From Cystobasidiopsis lactophilus (Eukaryota > Basidiomycota > Agaricostilbomycetes > Agaricostilbales > Chionosphaeraceae): a stretch of 64,000 nt of DNA. Under the pieces are notes generated by a model that worked only from the letters and a program-made list of their open reading frames with translations, did not search any database and had not been told where the DNA came from. Shown one piece after another: positions 1-10,614 of the stretch; position 1 is the stretch's first letter; every line of letters starts with the position of its first letter. The position numbers and the translations under genes are program-made. Location: assembly GCA_001599975.1 (NCBI GenBank), contig BCIO01000004.1, positions 1,277,434 to 1,341,433 of the forward strand, given 5' to 3'.

Positions 1-598
1 ACGCAGAGTTCTTGACTCTGTTCCCAAAGGAATCTGTCACAAGAGCGGCGCTGACTGGCTGGTTCCGCCAGGAGCAAAAGGCGCACATGCTCACTAAAAA
101 CGTCACCTGCGTGAAGCTCACAAACCGCGGCAACGGCAAGCTGGCGAGCTTTGCGATCTGGCACTGCCCCGGCGCCGAGCTCAAGAAGGACGAGGCTGCA
201 AGCTACCCGGACGGCACCAACGTCGAGCTCGCTGAGTTCTTCTTCAACTCGTTCAAAACCGTCCACCACCGCCTGCTGGGCGACAAGCCGCACTACTACC
301 TGCACTTTTTGTGCACGGCGCCAGAAGCTTATCGAAAGGGCTGTGCCTCGAGGCTACTCGACTGGGGCCTTTACAAGGCCGATGTAAGCTCTTTCCTGTC
401 GCTACATTGGTTCGTCGAGCTGACGGGGGGCCCTCACAGGAGGAGGGAGTGCCGGCCTACCTCGAGTCTTCCAACATGGGTCTTCCCCTCTACATCCGAC
501 ACGGCTTCGAAGTCAAAGATTCACTCATGCTGCCCGTCACCGGCGGCGGAGAAAGCGAAACCTGCTTCTGTGTCCGAGAACCGCAACCTCTTGTGTAG
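1..598 (+). CDS. GNAT-family N-acetyltransferase, 5' end outside the window
   Basis: The reading frame is open from the left edge, so the N-terminus is missing. Exons are <1-383 and 440-598; the intron 384-439 starts GTAAGC and ends CACAG and joins two frames cleanly at a codon boundary. The visible protein ends in the acetyl-CoA binding half of a GNAT fold: a strand reading YYLHFLCTAPEAYRKGCASRLL (key residues: the RxGxxS/A-like turn KGCASRL), then after the intron the typical late motif in which the substrate is polished (VPAYLESSNMGLPLYIRHGF, a 20-residue match to the 'LEAS..N..LY.k.GF' signature). Role: transfer of an acetyl group from acetyl-CoA to a small molecule or amine; the substrate cannot be told. 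Probably cytosolic, as no signal peptide is visible in this part. Confidence 0.8.
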
Positions 599-1039
599 CA
601 GACGGCAGCCAGAAAGCAAGCCCAACTTGCTCTCATTGTTGTCCTCTTGTAGCGACCCCAAACCGATTAACTTAGATGTCTTAGCCACTGTACAACGGGA
701 AATGGAGAGCAGCAGCCGAAAGAAAATGGACCATTGTTTTCGAACGATTACAAAAATTTTGCGATGGACCCTTTTACAATGCTCAAATTCTTAGTCGTGA
801 TAGACAAACCGACCTCCTGCATTGTAATTGATTAGGGGGGAATCCAAGGAGATGTCAAGGCGGACTGCTCACCTTGGGGTTTGAACGGCGATGGACCCGA
901 AAGATTCTGTGCGGCAAAAGGACGCGGAGTGGGGGTTTGCAGGTCAGGGTGGCCGAGCTGAACGGACTGAGGCCGAGGAGTTGGGAACCGGCTCGGTGGC
1001 GGCACACCTCGTCGGGGCACGGAAGTGGTAGGCGCAAAG
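599..1039. other. Intergenic stretch between two convergent genes
   Basis: About 440 bases between the GNAT stop and the end of the Zip3-like gene. The minus strand holds a Pro-rich open frame (832-1158) that overlaps the last exon of the Zip3-like gene in another frame. It could be an alternative C-terminal tail of that gene, but it has no conserved motif. Nothing else is recognisable. Confidence 0.4.
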
Positions 1040-2176
1040 CTAGGTGGTGGGCTGGTTGGGAACGAGCGTCGGGGCTGCGTGTGGGACGGACGAGGTGATT
1101 GGGGTTCTTGTTGCTGCGTCAAACGAGACTTTGGGAAGGCGCGCGGAGGCGGTGGCATCTCTAATGTCGAATTGGCGGGCGAGGCGCTCTTGTGAGTGGG
1201 CGCGTCTGGCCGGTAGACGAATTGCCTTCGTGCCCATGAATGAGCTTCACGGTGAAGAGTCGTTTTTGATGAAAATGCTCACCGAACGTGGTCACGAATG
1301 GGCGAGCCGGCCGAAGTTAGCCCAGCAGCAGGGAGCGATATCCGCGAGTTGGTCATCTTGGGCGAGCCGCTTCCCGACAAGTTGGATCTGTTTCGGCAAG
1401 TCTTATGAAATTCCAGAGATCAAAGCATTCAGCGAGAGCTGAACGAGAAAACGCACCCTGCGGTCGACAACTTGCGCTTGCCGAGCACGCTCCCTCCGCT
1501 CCCGTCGCTCTTCTGGATGTCATTCAGCCTGGACATCTTGGGTCGCTCTGCCAGGGCCGCCTTTAAACTCCTGTTCTCCTCCCGAAGCCTCTCCAGCTCC
1601 CTGTAGGCGAGAGGCCGTAAGTTCATGCGCATTTGGCAGACATACTAATTGAACAGGGCGACTTGCCGCTTATCCTGCTCGGCTGCATTCAGCTCTTGCC
1701 TGGCTTTATTGAGCAAGTCGCGCTGCTTCAAGGCCGTCCGCTTGAGGAACCTCGTCTGCTCGGCCAGATTGTTGAATTGGAACTGTGCCATCGGCCCTTT
1801 TATGTTAGCTGATAACAAACAATCCAGCTTAGTGGGTGGACCAAGAACGCACCCGAAGAGCAGCCTGGAAGTCCTTGAGCGTCTCGTCCAACGACCGAAA
1901 GTAAGGGACGAGCGAGGCGGGCATCGCATAGTCGAGCAAGAGCCAGTCGAGCGGCGAGGCTCCGCACTTTGGGCATTGCGAGACCTGCTCTAATGGCTGC
2001 TGTTGGCCGTTGGTGAGGCAGGAGAAGCACAGAGTGTGGCAGCAAGCCGTGATGCAGAACTCGTTGCGCAAGAGCCGGCCTGAATTCACGTCGAGGACAT
2101 CCTTGCGACAACAGACGCAGTAGCTGAGGGCAAAGTCTGAGTCGGCGAGCAGCGCCTGGGGATCAGCTTCGCTCAT
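1040..2176 (-). CDS. Zip3/RNF212/HEI10-like meiotic RING protein
   Basis: Five exons are inferred, in order of translation: 2176-1853, 1782-1667, 1600-1457, 1387-1283 and 1160-1040, giving 269 residues. Residues about 19-70 form a RING finger with a CxxC start (CVCC), a CxHxxC core (CCHTLC) and a closing CPKC. It is followed by a coiled coil that begins at the FQF motif typical of Zip3/RNF212 proteins (about 109-165) and by a Ser/Pro-rich tail. Family members act as SUMO or ubiquitin E3 ligases at crossover sites during meiosis, so a nuclear meiotic role is likely. Intron 1601-1666 must start with GC (GCAAGT) to keep the coiled coil in frame; a GTATGT alternative 20 bases on gives an immediate stop. 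The last two exons rest only on splice signals and frame. Confidence 0.7.
1601..1666 (-). other. GC-AG intron in the Zip3-like gene
   Basis: The donor reads GCAAGT, the acceptor CTACAG. Using it joins DKR to ELERL and continues one coiled coil. The nearby GTATGT donor (starting at 1645) would give TAG at the junction. Confidence 0.7.
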
Positions 2177-2576
2177 GGCAGCCCATGGGCGTGCGGCGGG
2201 CGGGCGAGCCTTTATTGTTGTCTTTTTGGCTGCCTGTCAACAAGAGTCGTTTCGCTGTTGCGCGCTGATCAAAGGCATTGGCCCAAGTGGTTGCGGTCTC
2301 AAACTGAGTGTTATCAATGTACAAGCCGGTGCCCCTTGCCCCTTAGAGCTCATCGACATCAGAGATGGAAGGCAAAGCAGGTGGGCTGCGGGGGCGGACC
2401 CGGTGGCATGGTTTGCAGTTGCCTCGGTGGATTTGAGCTCTGGTCGTCCAAAAGAGAAGAGGAAGTGCATGCGTGTATCTTTAGTACAAGGGAATCAAAA
2501 GCGAAAACAGACGATATTTGCAGATGTGAAATGTGCGAAGTGGCGAATGATGATGAAGCATAGCGGGCCCAATGGT
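2177..2576. other. Intergenic stretch, promoter side of the Zip3-like gene
   Basis: About 400 bases between the start of the Zip3-like gene and the stop of the TBC gene, both on the minus strand. Short ORFs on both strands show no protein-like pattern. It presumably carries the Zip3-like promoter and the TBC terminator; no motif stands out. Confidence 0.4.
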
Positions 2577-4720
2577 CTACTTCAATACCCCTAGAGGGTC
2601 AAGTAGACTGCTGCGCTTGGGAGGCTGTGGCGTCCGAGCCAAGCGGGTGGGAGGGTAGGTGGTGGGTGGAAAGGTGGCTTCTCTTGACATGTCTTTGGAA
2701 AAGGCGGGCGCAGAGGGCGCCGGTCGCTCTTCCGACTTCTGCCGTGCGATAGGAACAGAGGCATAGCGAGATTCATCTGATTTCTGGCGCGCGAGAGGCG
2801 CAGGGGGAGGTTGCGAAGCAGCGGTGGGCCGAGCTTCTAGAGGGTTCGGTTTGGGGAAGGACGGGCTGACCATCGGCTTGGGCTGGAGCTCGTCCTTCAA
2901 AGACGAGGTGAGGTTGGAGTCGAAAGTTGCTTCCCCGGACAAGACGTCCTGCACGTGGCGCAAGACCGGCGCCACCAGCTGCTGTGGCGCAAAGCCGCTC
3001 TCGCCGCCCGCCGTCTCCAAGTACCGCGCACAGAGGCCCAAGGCCGCCGCACAGTCCGCATTGCTCATCTTGAGGTTTGCAAGCTCGGTGGCCAGCCGAG
3101 ATTGTTGCTGTTGGGCGTGCTGGGTGACCGTTTTGTACGCGTTCTGGTCGGAGAAGAAGTCGCGCGGGGAGGAGTCTCCACCGAGGGTGGGCGAGCCCGA
3201 AGCCTGCTGGTAGTAGCTCCCCACGTTCTTCTTGAACTCGGAGAGTGTCCCGAGGACTGCCTTGTTGATCCCCAGGGACTCGGCCTTGTCATAGACGTTC
3301 TTGGCGAGGTCTGCCACCAGGTCCCGCCCTTCCGACAGGTTCTGAGGAGCGTGGAAGGGAGCTGGACGTGGACTGCGGGGAGCTTGGGCGCTCTGCGAGT
3401 ACTTGTGCCCGCGACTTAATCGGCGATTGAGTGATCTTGGGACGGAATCTTGATCTTCCAATGACTCTGGGCGAGGCAGGAAGCCAGCCTGAACGTTTTG
3501 AAGTTGCATGAGGGAGGCGGTCTGCGGCGTCGGGTTGTCGCGGAGCTGCATGGCTTGTTTGAACAGCAACGGGATATGCCATTCGCCCGATGACGGCTCC
3601 GGATACCGGAGCAAAATTTGGAGGGCCGCCGAATAGCTGGCCGATATGACTAAGCCCCAGGGTTCGTTTAGATTCTCGGCCTCACAAGAGGTGAGGGAAA
3701 TCTGAACCCACGGTCTTCCCGCTGTCGCAACAGCATGGCAACGCACACCCACTCCACCACTCGCAAGCTTGGATCCTCTGCAAAAATCGCATCCCAGAGC
3801 TGCAACGTCTCGTCCAGCGGCATCTCCCTCGAAAACAGCAGCCGCACCCATTTGAGGCAGTACATTTGCGGCTCTATCTGGAGCTCTTCCAGCTTCGCTG
3901 AGAGGTCTGGATCAACCTGATGAAGTAGGGTAGACTGAATTTTGACCGAGAGCGCAATGATGGGCTGGACAACGTGATACCGCTCCGAGCTTGGGTCGAT
4001 CCAGTTGGTCTGCTTTTGTGCGGGAATGGGGATCGATAGGGCCGGGTCGTACCATGCTTTTGCTGTCGACATGATCTTCTGGAAGATGGCCCAAGAGTCG
4101 TGCTCGACGAAATCTCTGGACAGCGTGAGCGCCATCACGTCTTGAGACTCGGCGGGCGAAGGCAGCGAATCGAGATCGACCATCATCAAAATGGGTGCTA
4201 GGAGCTCGTGCATGCCTTGGCGATAGCCCACGTCGGCGTTGAGCTTGGTGAAGACTTGCAGCAGATTCGTGAGCTTGTGCTGCACGTCCTCGCGCCGGAA
4301 ATAGTCGAATTCAGGAAAGGTCCGTTCGACGTCTTTCTGTATCTCTTTGCGTAGCTCCAGATCGGCAAACCACTGGGTCCACGGGCTATTGACCTCGAGC
4401 GACAGCGGATTCGCGCCGGTCGCATCGTGGCCCGTCTCTGGCGCTTTCAAGAACCGGCTTGAGAGGGCGTCCCATTCGGACCTGCTTCGATTGAGAGCCA
4501 ATGTCCACGCCTCGGAGAAGGGCTGCGGTGAAGAAGTGGGCGTCGGCAGCTGGGATAGGAAGACACGCCACAAAACGCTTCTGAGCGGAATCGGCGCCGC
4601 ATGAATGTCGCCCGATAGTGCCAGCTTCTTGAGCGTCTGAGAGGAGAGTAGCGGGTCCTTGAACACCTCTTGCCATCGTTTCCTGGGCCGGATCGTCAGC
4701 GTGCTTGTCTGAACCAGCAT
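2577..4720 (-). CDS. TBC1D5-like Rab GTPase-activating protein
   Basis: Two exons, 4720-3712 and 3649-2577 (intron 3650-3711, GTGGGT...TTAG), encode 693 residues. The TBC domain covers about residues 30-340. The entry motif PLRSVLWRVFL is followed by the arginine finger in IQKDVERTFP and the glutamine finger in YRQGMHEL, so GAP activity looks intact. The spacing around YRQGMHELLAPIL is that of the TBC1D5 group, which in animals works with retromer on Rab7. The C-terminal half is disordered, rich in Ser, Pro and Gln, with one predicted helical stretch around ETAGGESGFAPQQL. It probably acts on the cytosolic face of endosomes. Its start lies 210 bases from the divergent RidA gene. Confidence 0.85.
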
Positions 4721-4930
4721 GAAAGCGCATAAATTGGGGCTCTGTGCTTACTGGATGGCGGCCTGCCTGCCGGCTTCGTTCATTGATCTACTTGCTCTAC
4801 AAGCCTCTGCTCTTCCAGGGCATTATGAGGTACCAGAATTGGCGGTTAGCGTCAGAGGAGCTGCAAGCGCGACGAGATTGCCTCTTGCTTTCGATGCGCC
4901 ATCTGCTTGATTGATTGGAAGCAGACAGCT

Positions 4931-5430
4931 ATGGCAAGCTTCATCAACCCTTTAAACGTCGCCGCGCCCATCGGCAGCTATATGCACGCCGCTATTGTCC
5001 CAGCTGGCCACCAAACTATCTATCTGAGCGGACAAGTCGGCATTAGGCCTGACGGGTCTGTTCCGACCGTAAGGCCTACATCCACACTGCATGTCCTATC
5101 CAAGCTGATTCCGTTCCATCCGCAGACTGTGGAAGAGCAGGCAGAGGTCGCCTTCGCAAATGTGCTTGCCATCGCCGCGTCGCTTGGATGCTCGATTGAC
5201 TCCATCGTAAAGATAACATCATTTCTCGTTAGTGGTCAGTCACGCAACGAATGGGGCAAGGGCCGGGATAAGGTCCTTGGGAACGTAAAGGTTGCCTCTA
5301 CGCTTCTTTGGGTCAGCGCCCTCGCCAGCCCAGAATACCTATGCGAAGTAAGCTCACCGTCTTGCGCTGCGCCTACTCCTCACTCTCGACCTTCCAGATC
5401 GAGGCGATACTCATCAAAAAGGTCGTGTGA
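4931..5430 (+). CDS. RidA/YjgF/UK114-family protein
   Basis: Three exons, 4931-5068, 5126-5347 and 5398-5430, encode 130 residues, the usual length of this family. The N-terminus carries the strand YLSGQVGIRPDGS, the middle the helix VEEQAEVAFANVLAIAASLG and the end the conserved ASTLLWVSALASPEYLCEI followed by EAIL. The last 10 residues come from the third exon (intron 5348-5397, GTAAGC...CCAG), and without it the essential C-terminal strand would be lost. RidA proteins hydrolyse reactive enamines and imines released by PLP enzymes. The fungal group with the 'ARDKHLG' type loop, to which this belongs (here GRDKVLGN), has not been well characterised. ATG 4931 is chosen because the open frame upstream starts with a non-ATG codon. 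Confidence 0.85.
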
Positions 5431-5662
5431 AGCGGAGGGCGACTAATCTGGAGAATGCCCTGGACGCTTCCAAAACTCGGCGTCTCTGAGCACTCTCGTA
5501 CACGTTCACTGCGACGAACCAGAAGACAGGACATGTATGAAACACCTTTCGAAACTCGAACCTGCATTCTATCCTCGCCGGCGAAACGTCCCTTTGTGCC
5601 GGTCTCTGCCATGGCAGTCAGCGTGGTTTCGTTTTCCTTCTGGTCCGCCATCTCCTCTGCCA

Positions 5663-7274
5663 ATGCATTTGCCTTATGATGTGCTCCGAGAAGTGCTGGA
5701 GCCGCTGGTAACCGAAGGAGCATGCGTTGAGGCTGGGCCGTCGGAGTTTGCCACTCTAGCATGCGCGGCTCGGGTGTCTGTCGAATGGAACCTCGCCGCC
5801 TCGGAGCTTCTCTACTACGACGTTGGAATTGCAGTCAGTCGCTTGGATGGCCTATATGCCAACAGCGTGCTCCGCCTATTGCGCCAAAAACCTTTCTTGG
5901 CGAAGCTCGCCAGGGTGTTGACCGTTCGGACCGTTTTGGTAATGGTTTCTGCTTCCTGAGTTACGGATCACACTGAAAGGGCGATTAGGATGCGGCCCTA
6001 TGGAGTTCAGGCTATGAAAACGAGGGAGACGTCTTCTCTGCAGGTGATTCTTTCATCTTCTGAGTTGCTCTGGGGGTCGGCTCTGAGACGGCGCCTCAGT
6101 CATCCTCGCCTGCCCCAACTTGCGCAGCGTTACCTGTGGCAATTTTGAACAAGCTTCCTTGCCGGCTATCATTACCGCCCTCACAAGCCTCGAGCGGCTG
6201 GAAGAGTTCAACATCCGGGTCTACCTGGATTCGAAGCGCCGGAGTTCGCAATTCTCTGCGACGATACCGTACTTCAACTGGGACCTGGATGTGGTCAATC
6301 TTCTCTTCGCCAAGTCTCAGCATCTCCGCCGCTTTACGGTAGCACACTTTCCTCCCACAGCTTACCACATGCGCCCAGGTAAGCTCACTTGCAGCAAGTC
6401 GGAATCGACGCTCACTCGTGGAGATTTTAGATCCTGTTCTATGTCCTATATTCGATGAGCAGCTGCAGCCCCACGGCAACAAGCTCTCCACCCTCACCCT
6501 TCGAGAAACGTTGATCGACGACGCCGGCCTTTTCATGCTAATTGGCAGTAGCGCTCTGTCTTCCTTAACTCTTCAATCCTGTCAAGGAATCACATCTTCA
6601 GCAATAACCCGAGCGGGGCTGGTGCGCGCCTTGCATTTGTGCTCGCCCACTCTCACGTCTCTCTCCATCATGACTCCGTGGCTGCCATCTTCATCATGCA
6701 TTTTGGACGACGCCATTGCAGCCTGCACATCACTTGTACACCTGACGGTAGCCGGCTTCGATGTTTCTGACCGCCTGTTTGAACTTTTGTCCAGCCATCG
6801 CCTCTTGACACTAGGCGTGACCGACTTCGAGAACGTTTCACTGTCGGGACTTCAGCGAGCATTAGAGTCCCCGGTTTGCTCCAGATTGAATACTTTGACG
6901 GTTTGGCAACGAAGTGCGCCTCTCACGCCTTGCCATCTTTGTCTCAAGACCTATCTGACGATTTGGCCGCAGACGGAGGGTTTGACATTCTTGGGAAGCG
7001 TATTGTGGTCGGGTGGTTTCCTTCGTTGGGAGAGTCCGCATCCAGGGACACAGTCGAGGCGCTTGCCCGCCGCAAGGCTTGGTTGGGCACGGGGTGGGAG
7101 AGTGGGGTGAGTTCTTCTGCCACTGTCTGCAATCGAGGCGCACCTAACACGCCTACATTGCAACAGCTCCTTGCTGGTGCCGATGCCATCTACCAAAGCC
7201 CTCAAAGGCTCCAAGAGATCCTCGGCCTCGACCCGCAAAATGCGCGTTGCATGTTTCGGTTGCCCGAGATTTAG
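5663..7274 (+). CDS. F-box/leucine-rich-repeat-like protein
   Basis: Six exons are inferred: 5663-5938, 5989-6043, 6100-6378, 6431-6913, 6949-7106 and 7167-7274 (about 452 residues). The start MHLPYDVLREVLEPL looks like the first helix of an F-box, followed by a Trp after the Ala-Cys stretch (VSVEWNLAA). The rest has irregular leucine-rich repeats, for example ILACPNLRSVTC, LTSLERLEEFNI, LSTLTLRETLIDD and SLVHLTVAGF. This is the layout of basidiomycete F-box proteins that feed substrates to SCF ubiquitin ligases; the substrate is unknown. The intron at 6914-6948 would be only 35 bases and is the weakest junction. The stop lies 25 bases from the stop of the convergent IF-2B gene. Confidence 0.65.
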
Positions 7275-7299
7275 ATGTTACAGCTAGTTGCATTGGACA

Positions 7300-9370
7300 C
7301 TATTCAAAAGACTTGAGGGCGTCCAACCGTTTCGCACGGGCTTCAAAGGCGACCTTGAGTGCGTCCAGATTGGTGGCGCCGCTTTCCGTCAAGAGTGCGT
7401 CGATGAGCCCTGCCGGAAGCATGTCGTAGCGAAAGTCTTCCAACTGCATCACTGGCATCTCGGTTTGGCTTTCGTGCAAGAAGGTCTTGATGGGGTCAAT
7501 CTGCTTCCGAGGGTCACACCAAGCGGAAGTCAGCTCTGACGACTCGGTGGTTGATTCCCACAAATCCTGCCTCATTCCGATGGCGTCCTGCCGAACAAGG
7601 ACAAAGACGGGGAACTGGAAGAATTTGCAGAGTGCAGCCAGCGACGCCGCCCCTGCCTCAACCATCGCGTTGCCTTCGTGGGTGATGTTGGTAGCCCCGA
7701 CAACCAAAACTGGTCTCTGCTTGTGTGTTGCTGCGTGACAGATCCAACTCGATAGGCCAGCATCCGAGCACAATATGAGGCGACATCTCGGCGCTCCGAC
7801 AAGGAGGGAAGAGAAGTCGTACTCGGCAAAGCCCTGGCGAGGGGTGGCATTAGGTAGACGGCCGACAGGCTGAGTGGATCCTGGTGTCACAAATCCTGGC
7901 AAGGCTGTAGCAGAGGTCGAATTTTCGTCTCTGAGTTGCTCGAACCTGTACATTCCCAGTTGCAAAGTAAGATGTAGCGTGAAGGTGGCAGACCCAAACA
8001 TACAAACGCTTCATCATCTGGACGCCAGAGAACAAGGGACGATTCTCCGCGACCACGATCGTTAGATTGGTAAGGCCAGAACCAAGAAGGGAGGAGTCCG
8101 GTCCCCCACACTGGCGAATAAGGTGGCTGGCTGTTCGAAGTACGCTCGCTGTTGCCCCTCCCAACACCACTAAGTTCTGCAAATGTGCTTCCCTCTCTTT
8201 CATCTGCAGAGGACTGTTGATTCCTGCAAGGCTCTCCATGATAAAATGAGCGGCAGCTTTTGCTGTTGGGGCCGCAATGCCCAACAAATTAAGCCTTCGA
8301 ATGCTTTCGGGAACGGACTGACTAACCTTGGGCAGCCATCGCCACTTGGTGTCGCTCGATGGCCACATGGAATGATTTGGGCGCTTCGCGTTCCATGCGA
8401 GCAGCATCGCACGCGGAGTTTTCGACCAGCTTGGCCAGTTCACTCTGCTCGACCGCGTCAGCGCTTGCGCTTCTACAACTACCGTGATAAACTCACCATC
8501 ACATTCCATATCCAGAACGGTACTGCTAAGGAGTGAGGACGAGCCGCGCATGCATGATAGCACAGTGAATTGGCCACGTAGAACAAGAAGTTGGTCTTCA
8601 GGGGGACTTGGCAAGCTTCTTTCCACTTGGCATGCGCAGACTCGGAGTCTTTCTTTGGACGGGGTGGTAGCGGCTTGGGAAAGTGATTCATATGCCCCCG
8701 GCCGGCTTCCACTGCTGACTTTAATGCCAATAGCGCTGCTTGCCGCTGAGCAATCGTACGGCATTCGGACTAAGGACCTACTTATAGAGACAGCTTTTGA
8801 GTCCCCAACAGAAGGGTCGTCCTTTAAGGCGTCGATCGCCTGGGCAAATTGGAAGGGGAGAAAGACCAGTGACAGCCCCAGCCGGATTAGATCGTTTTCG
8901 GCCTGCTCAATCACCACTCCCAGCGGCAAGAAAGAGTATTCGGGTCGAATTGTCGCAGCAGTTCTACGTATGTCGGTCTTGGGGTCAAACTGGCCTAACA
9001 GGATAAGCCGGACTCCAGTCACCGCGCGGCATTCCCGTCTCACCTCGAGAATCCAGTGAAACGATTGAAGGAAGACAGCATCTTTCTGCTTGTAGCGCAC
9101 CCGTCTTGATATCCTCTTGAGCTTGACATCGCGTTCCACCACCAGGCCCGAAGTTGCTTCCAGCCGCTCAGCCGCCACTTGCTCCAAAGGTAACGGTTCG
9201 CTCTCCTCCTCTTCGGGCGGTACCTTGGGTCGGTTGAAAGCGGGAGAGTAGGTCGACAAGGATGTGTACGTAATTGCGTGCAAAAACGAGTCCTTTTCAC
9301 GGTAAAGCAGCAGCTCGCCGTGCTGGTTGGTCACGAAGCTGAGCAAATAGGTCGTCTCGTCCATAAGCAT
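7300..9370 (-). CDS. Nudix-like / IF-2B (eIF2B-related) fusion protein
   Basis: The gene has several introns that I did not fix one by one. The N-terminal part (LLSFVTNQHGELLLYREKDS, then about 100 residues on AAERLEATSGL) follows the outline of a Nudix fold, but the catalytic GX5EX7REUXEEXGU box is degenerate. The C-terminal part is an IF-2B domain: TIVVAENRPLFSGVQM matches the family motif 'ViVaESRPl.eG', and DMLPAGLIDALLTESG matches 'DvtPpelIdllvTE.G'. Between them AALCKFFQFPVFVLV is the Rossmann strand region. Filamentous fungi have uncharacterised proteins with this Nudix-IF-2B pairing. IF-2B domains occur in eIF2B regulatory subunits and in sugar-phosphate isomerases, so the function is open. 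The last exon ends in ARAKRLDALKSFE. Confidence 0.6.
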
Positions 9371-9613
9371 TTAAGGGGCAAAACAGGCTCTAGGTGGTCA
9401 ACGCAGAGAAAGATGGGAACCGCTGAGCCGTGGCTGGCACCGCAGCTCGCACGGACCAGCCTGAGCTGGAAGGCCGGCTTCATTTCGGGTGGCAAACTCT
9501 CTCCTCTGATCAAACCAATCGAGTCGGACACCACCTCTGAACCACAACCATAACTGCTTAGATCACACCCACAGCAAGAAACGAGAGCTCAAGCACCGGA
9601 CAATCGATCTGTT

Positions 9614-9816
9614 TTAGAATTTGCAGAAGAGCTCGTCGATGGCGCTCAAGATCGCAGGCACGCTGCAGGTCTCGGACCGAGAGGCACTTTCTGTTCAATA
9701 ACAAGCTAATCTGCTTGAAACTCACCTTCATTCTGCTTGCCAATCGCGCTAGCGGCGTGCCGGTCCTTCCTGGGCGCTGCGCACCACCTGGCAGGGTGGA
9801 CAGCTATTTGGCCCAT
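9614..9816 (-). CDS. Candidate 55-residue spliced ORF, unknown
   Basis: Exon 1 (9816-9726) and exon 2 (9690-9614) are joined over an intron with donor GTGAGT and acceptor GAACAG. The frame across the junction reads KQNE-ESASRSETCSVP and ends in ILSAIDELFCKF. The splice signals are good and the second exon looks protein-like, but I recognise no family. There may be further upstream exons. It could also be noise in a 1.2 kb region without a clear gene. Confidence 0.3.
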
Positions 9817-10160
9817 TCATTTTGACTTGCGCGCTGGCTTTCCCGACTGGCTGTCGACTTACTGGCTGTGGAAATGCATCAAAACTGCTACTCGCTGGAT
9901 TGAATGGAGCGATATGCGTAAATGGCTCTGCTTGGCGGTGCCCACATTCAAGCTTTCTCTACTTCGATGCCTCTTTCAAAGTCCGCCATCAGGTGGTGCC
10001 AGCGGTCGGAGAACACTGCTACCAACTCAAGGCCGGATCAGGGGATTTGTTTTCCCATTGGAAAGGCTTTGTGCACTGGCGGTGATCCGATTTGCTTGGA
10101 GCCGGCTCCGCCAAAATGGGTCTTGACGCAAGTTTACTCATCATCGCGAGGAAGCAAACA
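9817..10160. other. Intergenic stretch of about 340 bases
   Basis: Open frames on the plus strand here (for example one with the Cys-rich piece GAICVNGSAWRCPH) are short and lack a clear family. They could be upstream exons of the ORF at 10161. No RNA gene or repeat is visible. Confidence 0.3.
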
Positions 10161-10531
10161 ATGGACACAATCTCGGTAGGAGTCCTGTTCTGCTACCCGG
10201 GTGGGATTGGCGTCATTGGTTGTCTGCACAGATTGGCAACGTTGTCCTGAATCCAAACAGCACGGCCCTGGGCATTGTGGTCTCGTACGAAAGTAAGCCA
10301 GCCATGATTGCTGTTTGAAGAGGTTCCCTCTTATAGCCTAGTGCGACAGACGCAAAACTCGGCGTGGCTTGGTCTGTGAACGACCTGCCCCAACCATCGA
10401 GCTACTATTTCTCCTTTCAGCTCACCAAAATTTCCGACTCGGTCACCACCGTCGTACCTGTGCTCGATGCGTACAACGCCTACAACCTCGTGCAACTGGA
10501 GCAGGCTTGGCTGCTGAGCCTCCTCATTTAG
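10161..10531 (+). CDS. Candidate short spliced ORF, unknown beta-rich protein
   Basis: Exons 10161-10175, 10232-10284 and 10342-10531 give 85 residues. The third exon is clearly protein-like (LGVAWSVNDLPQPSSYYFSF, then SDSVTTVVPVLDAYNAYN) and suggests a beta-sandwich piece of an extracellular or surface protein. The second intron uses GTACGA...CCTAG. The first exon is tiny and could be wrong; more exons may lie upstream (9.7-10.1 kb), and the last exon could splice on at the GTGCAA after AYNL to a frame beginning GADASLLNF. I do not recognise the family. Confidence 0.35.
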
Positions 10532-10614
10532 CCGTCAGTCCACTTATTTTGCTTGTGTGCTGTTGCAGGGCGCTGATGCTTCTCTGTTGAATTTCAGGAT
10601 AACACTGAGCTGCT

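Noticed and set aside
832-1158. Pro-rich 108-residue ORF on the minus strand as a gene of its own
   Set aside because: It overlaps the last exon of the Zip3-like gene, has no domain, and its Pro-rich content also appears in neighbouring frames.
1645-1650. GTATGT as the donor of the second Zip3-like intron
   Set aside because: Splicing from it to the only good acceptor gives TAG at the junction, while the GCAAGT donor keeps the coiled coil.
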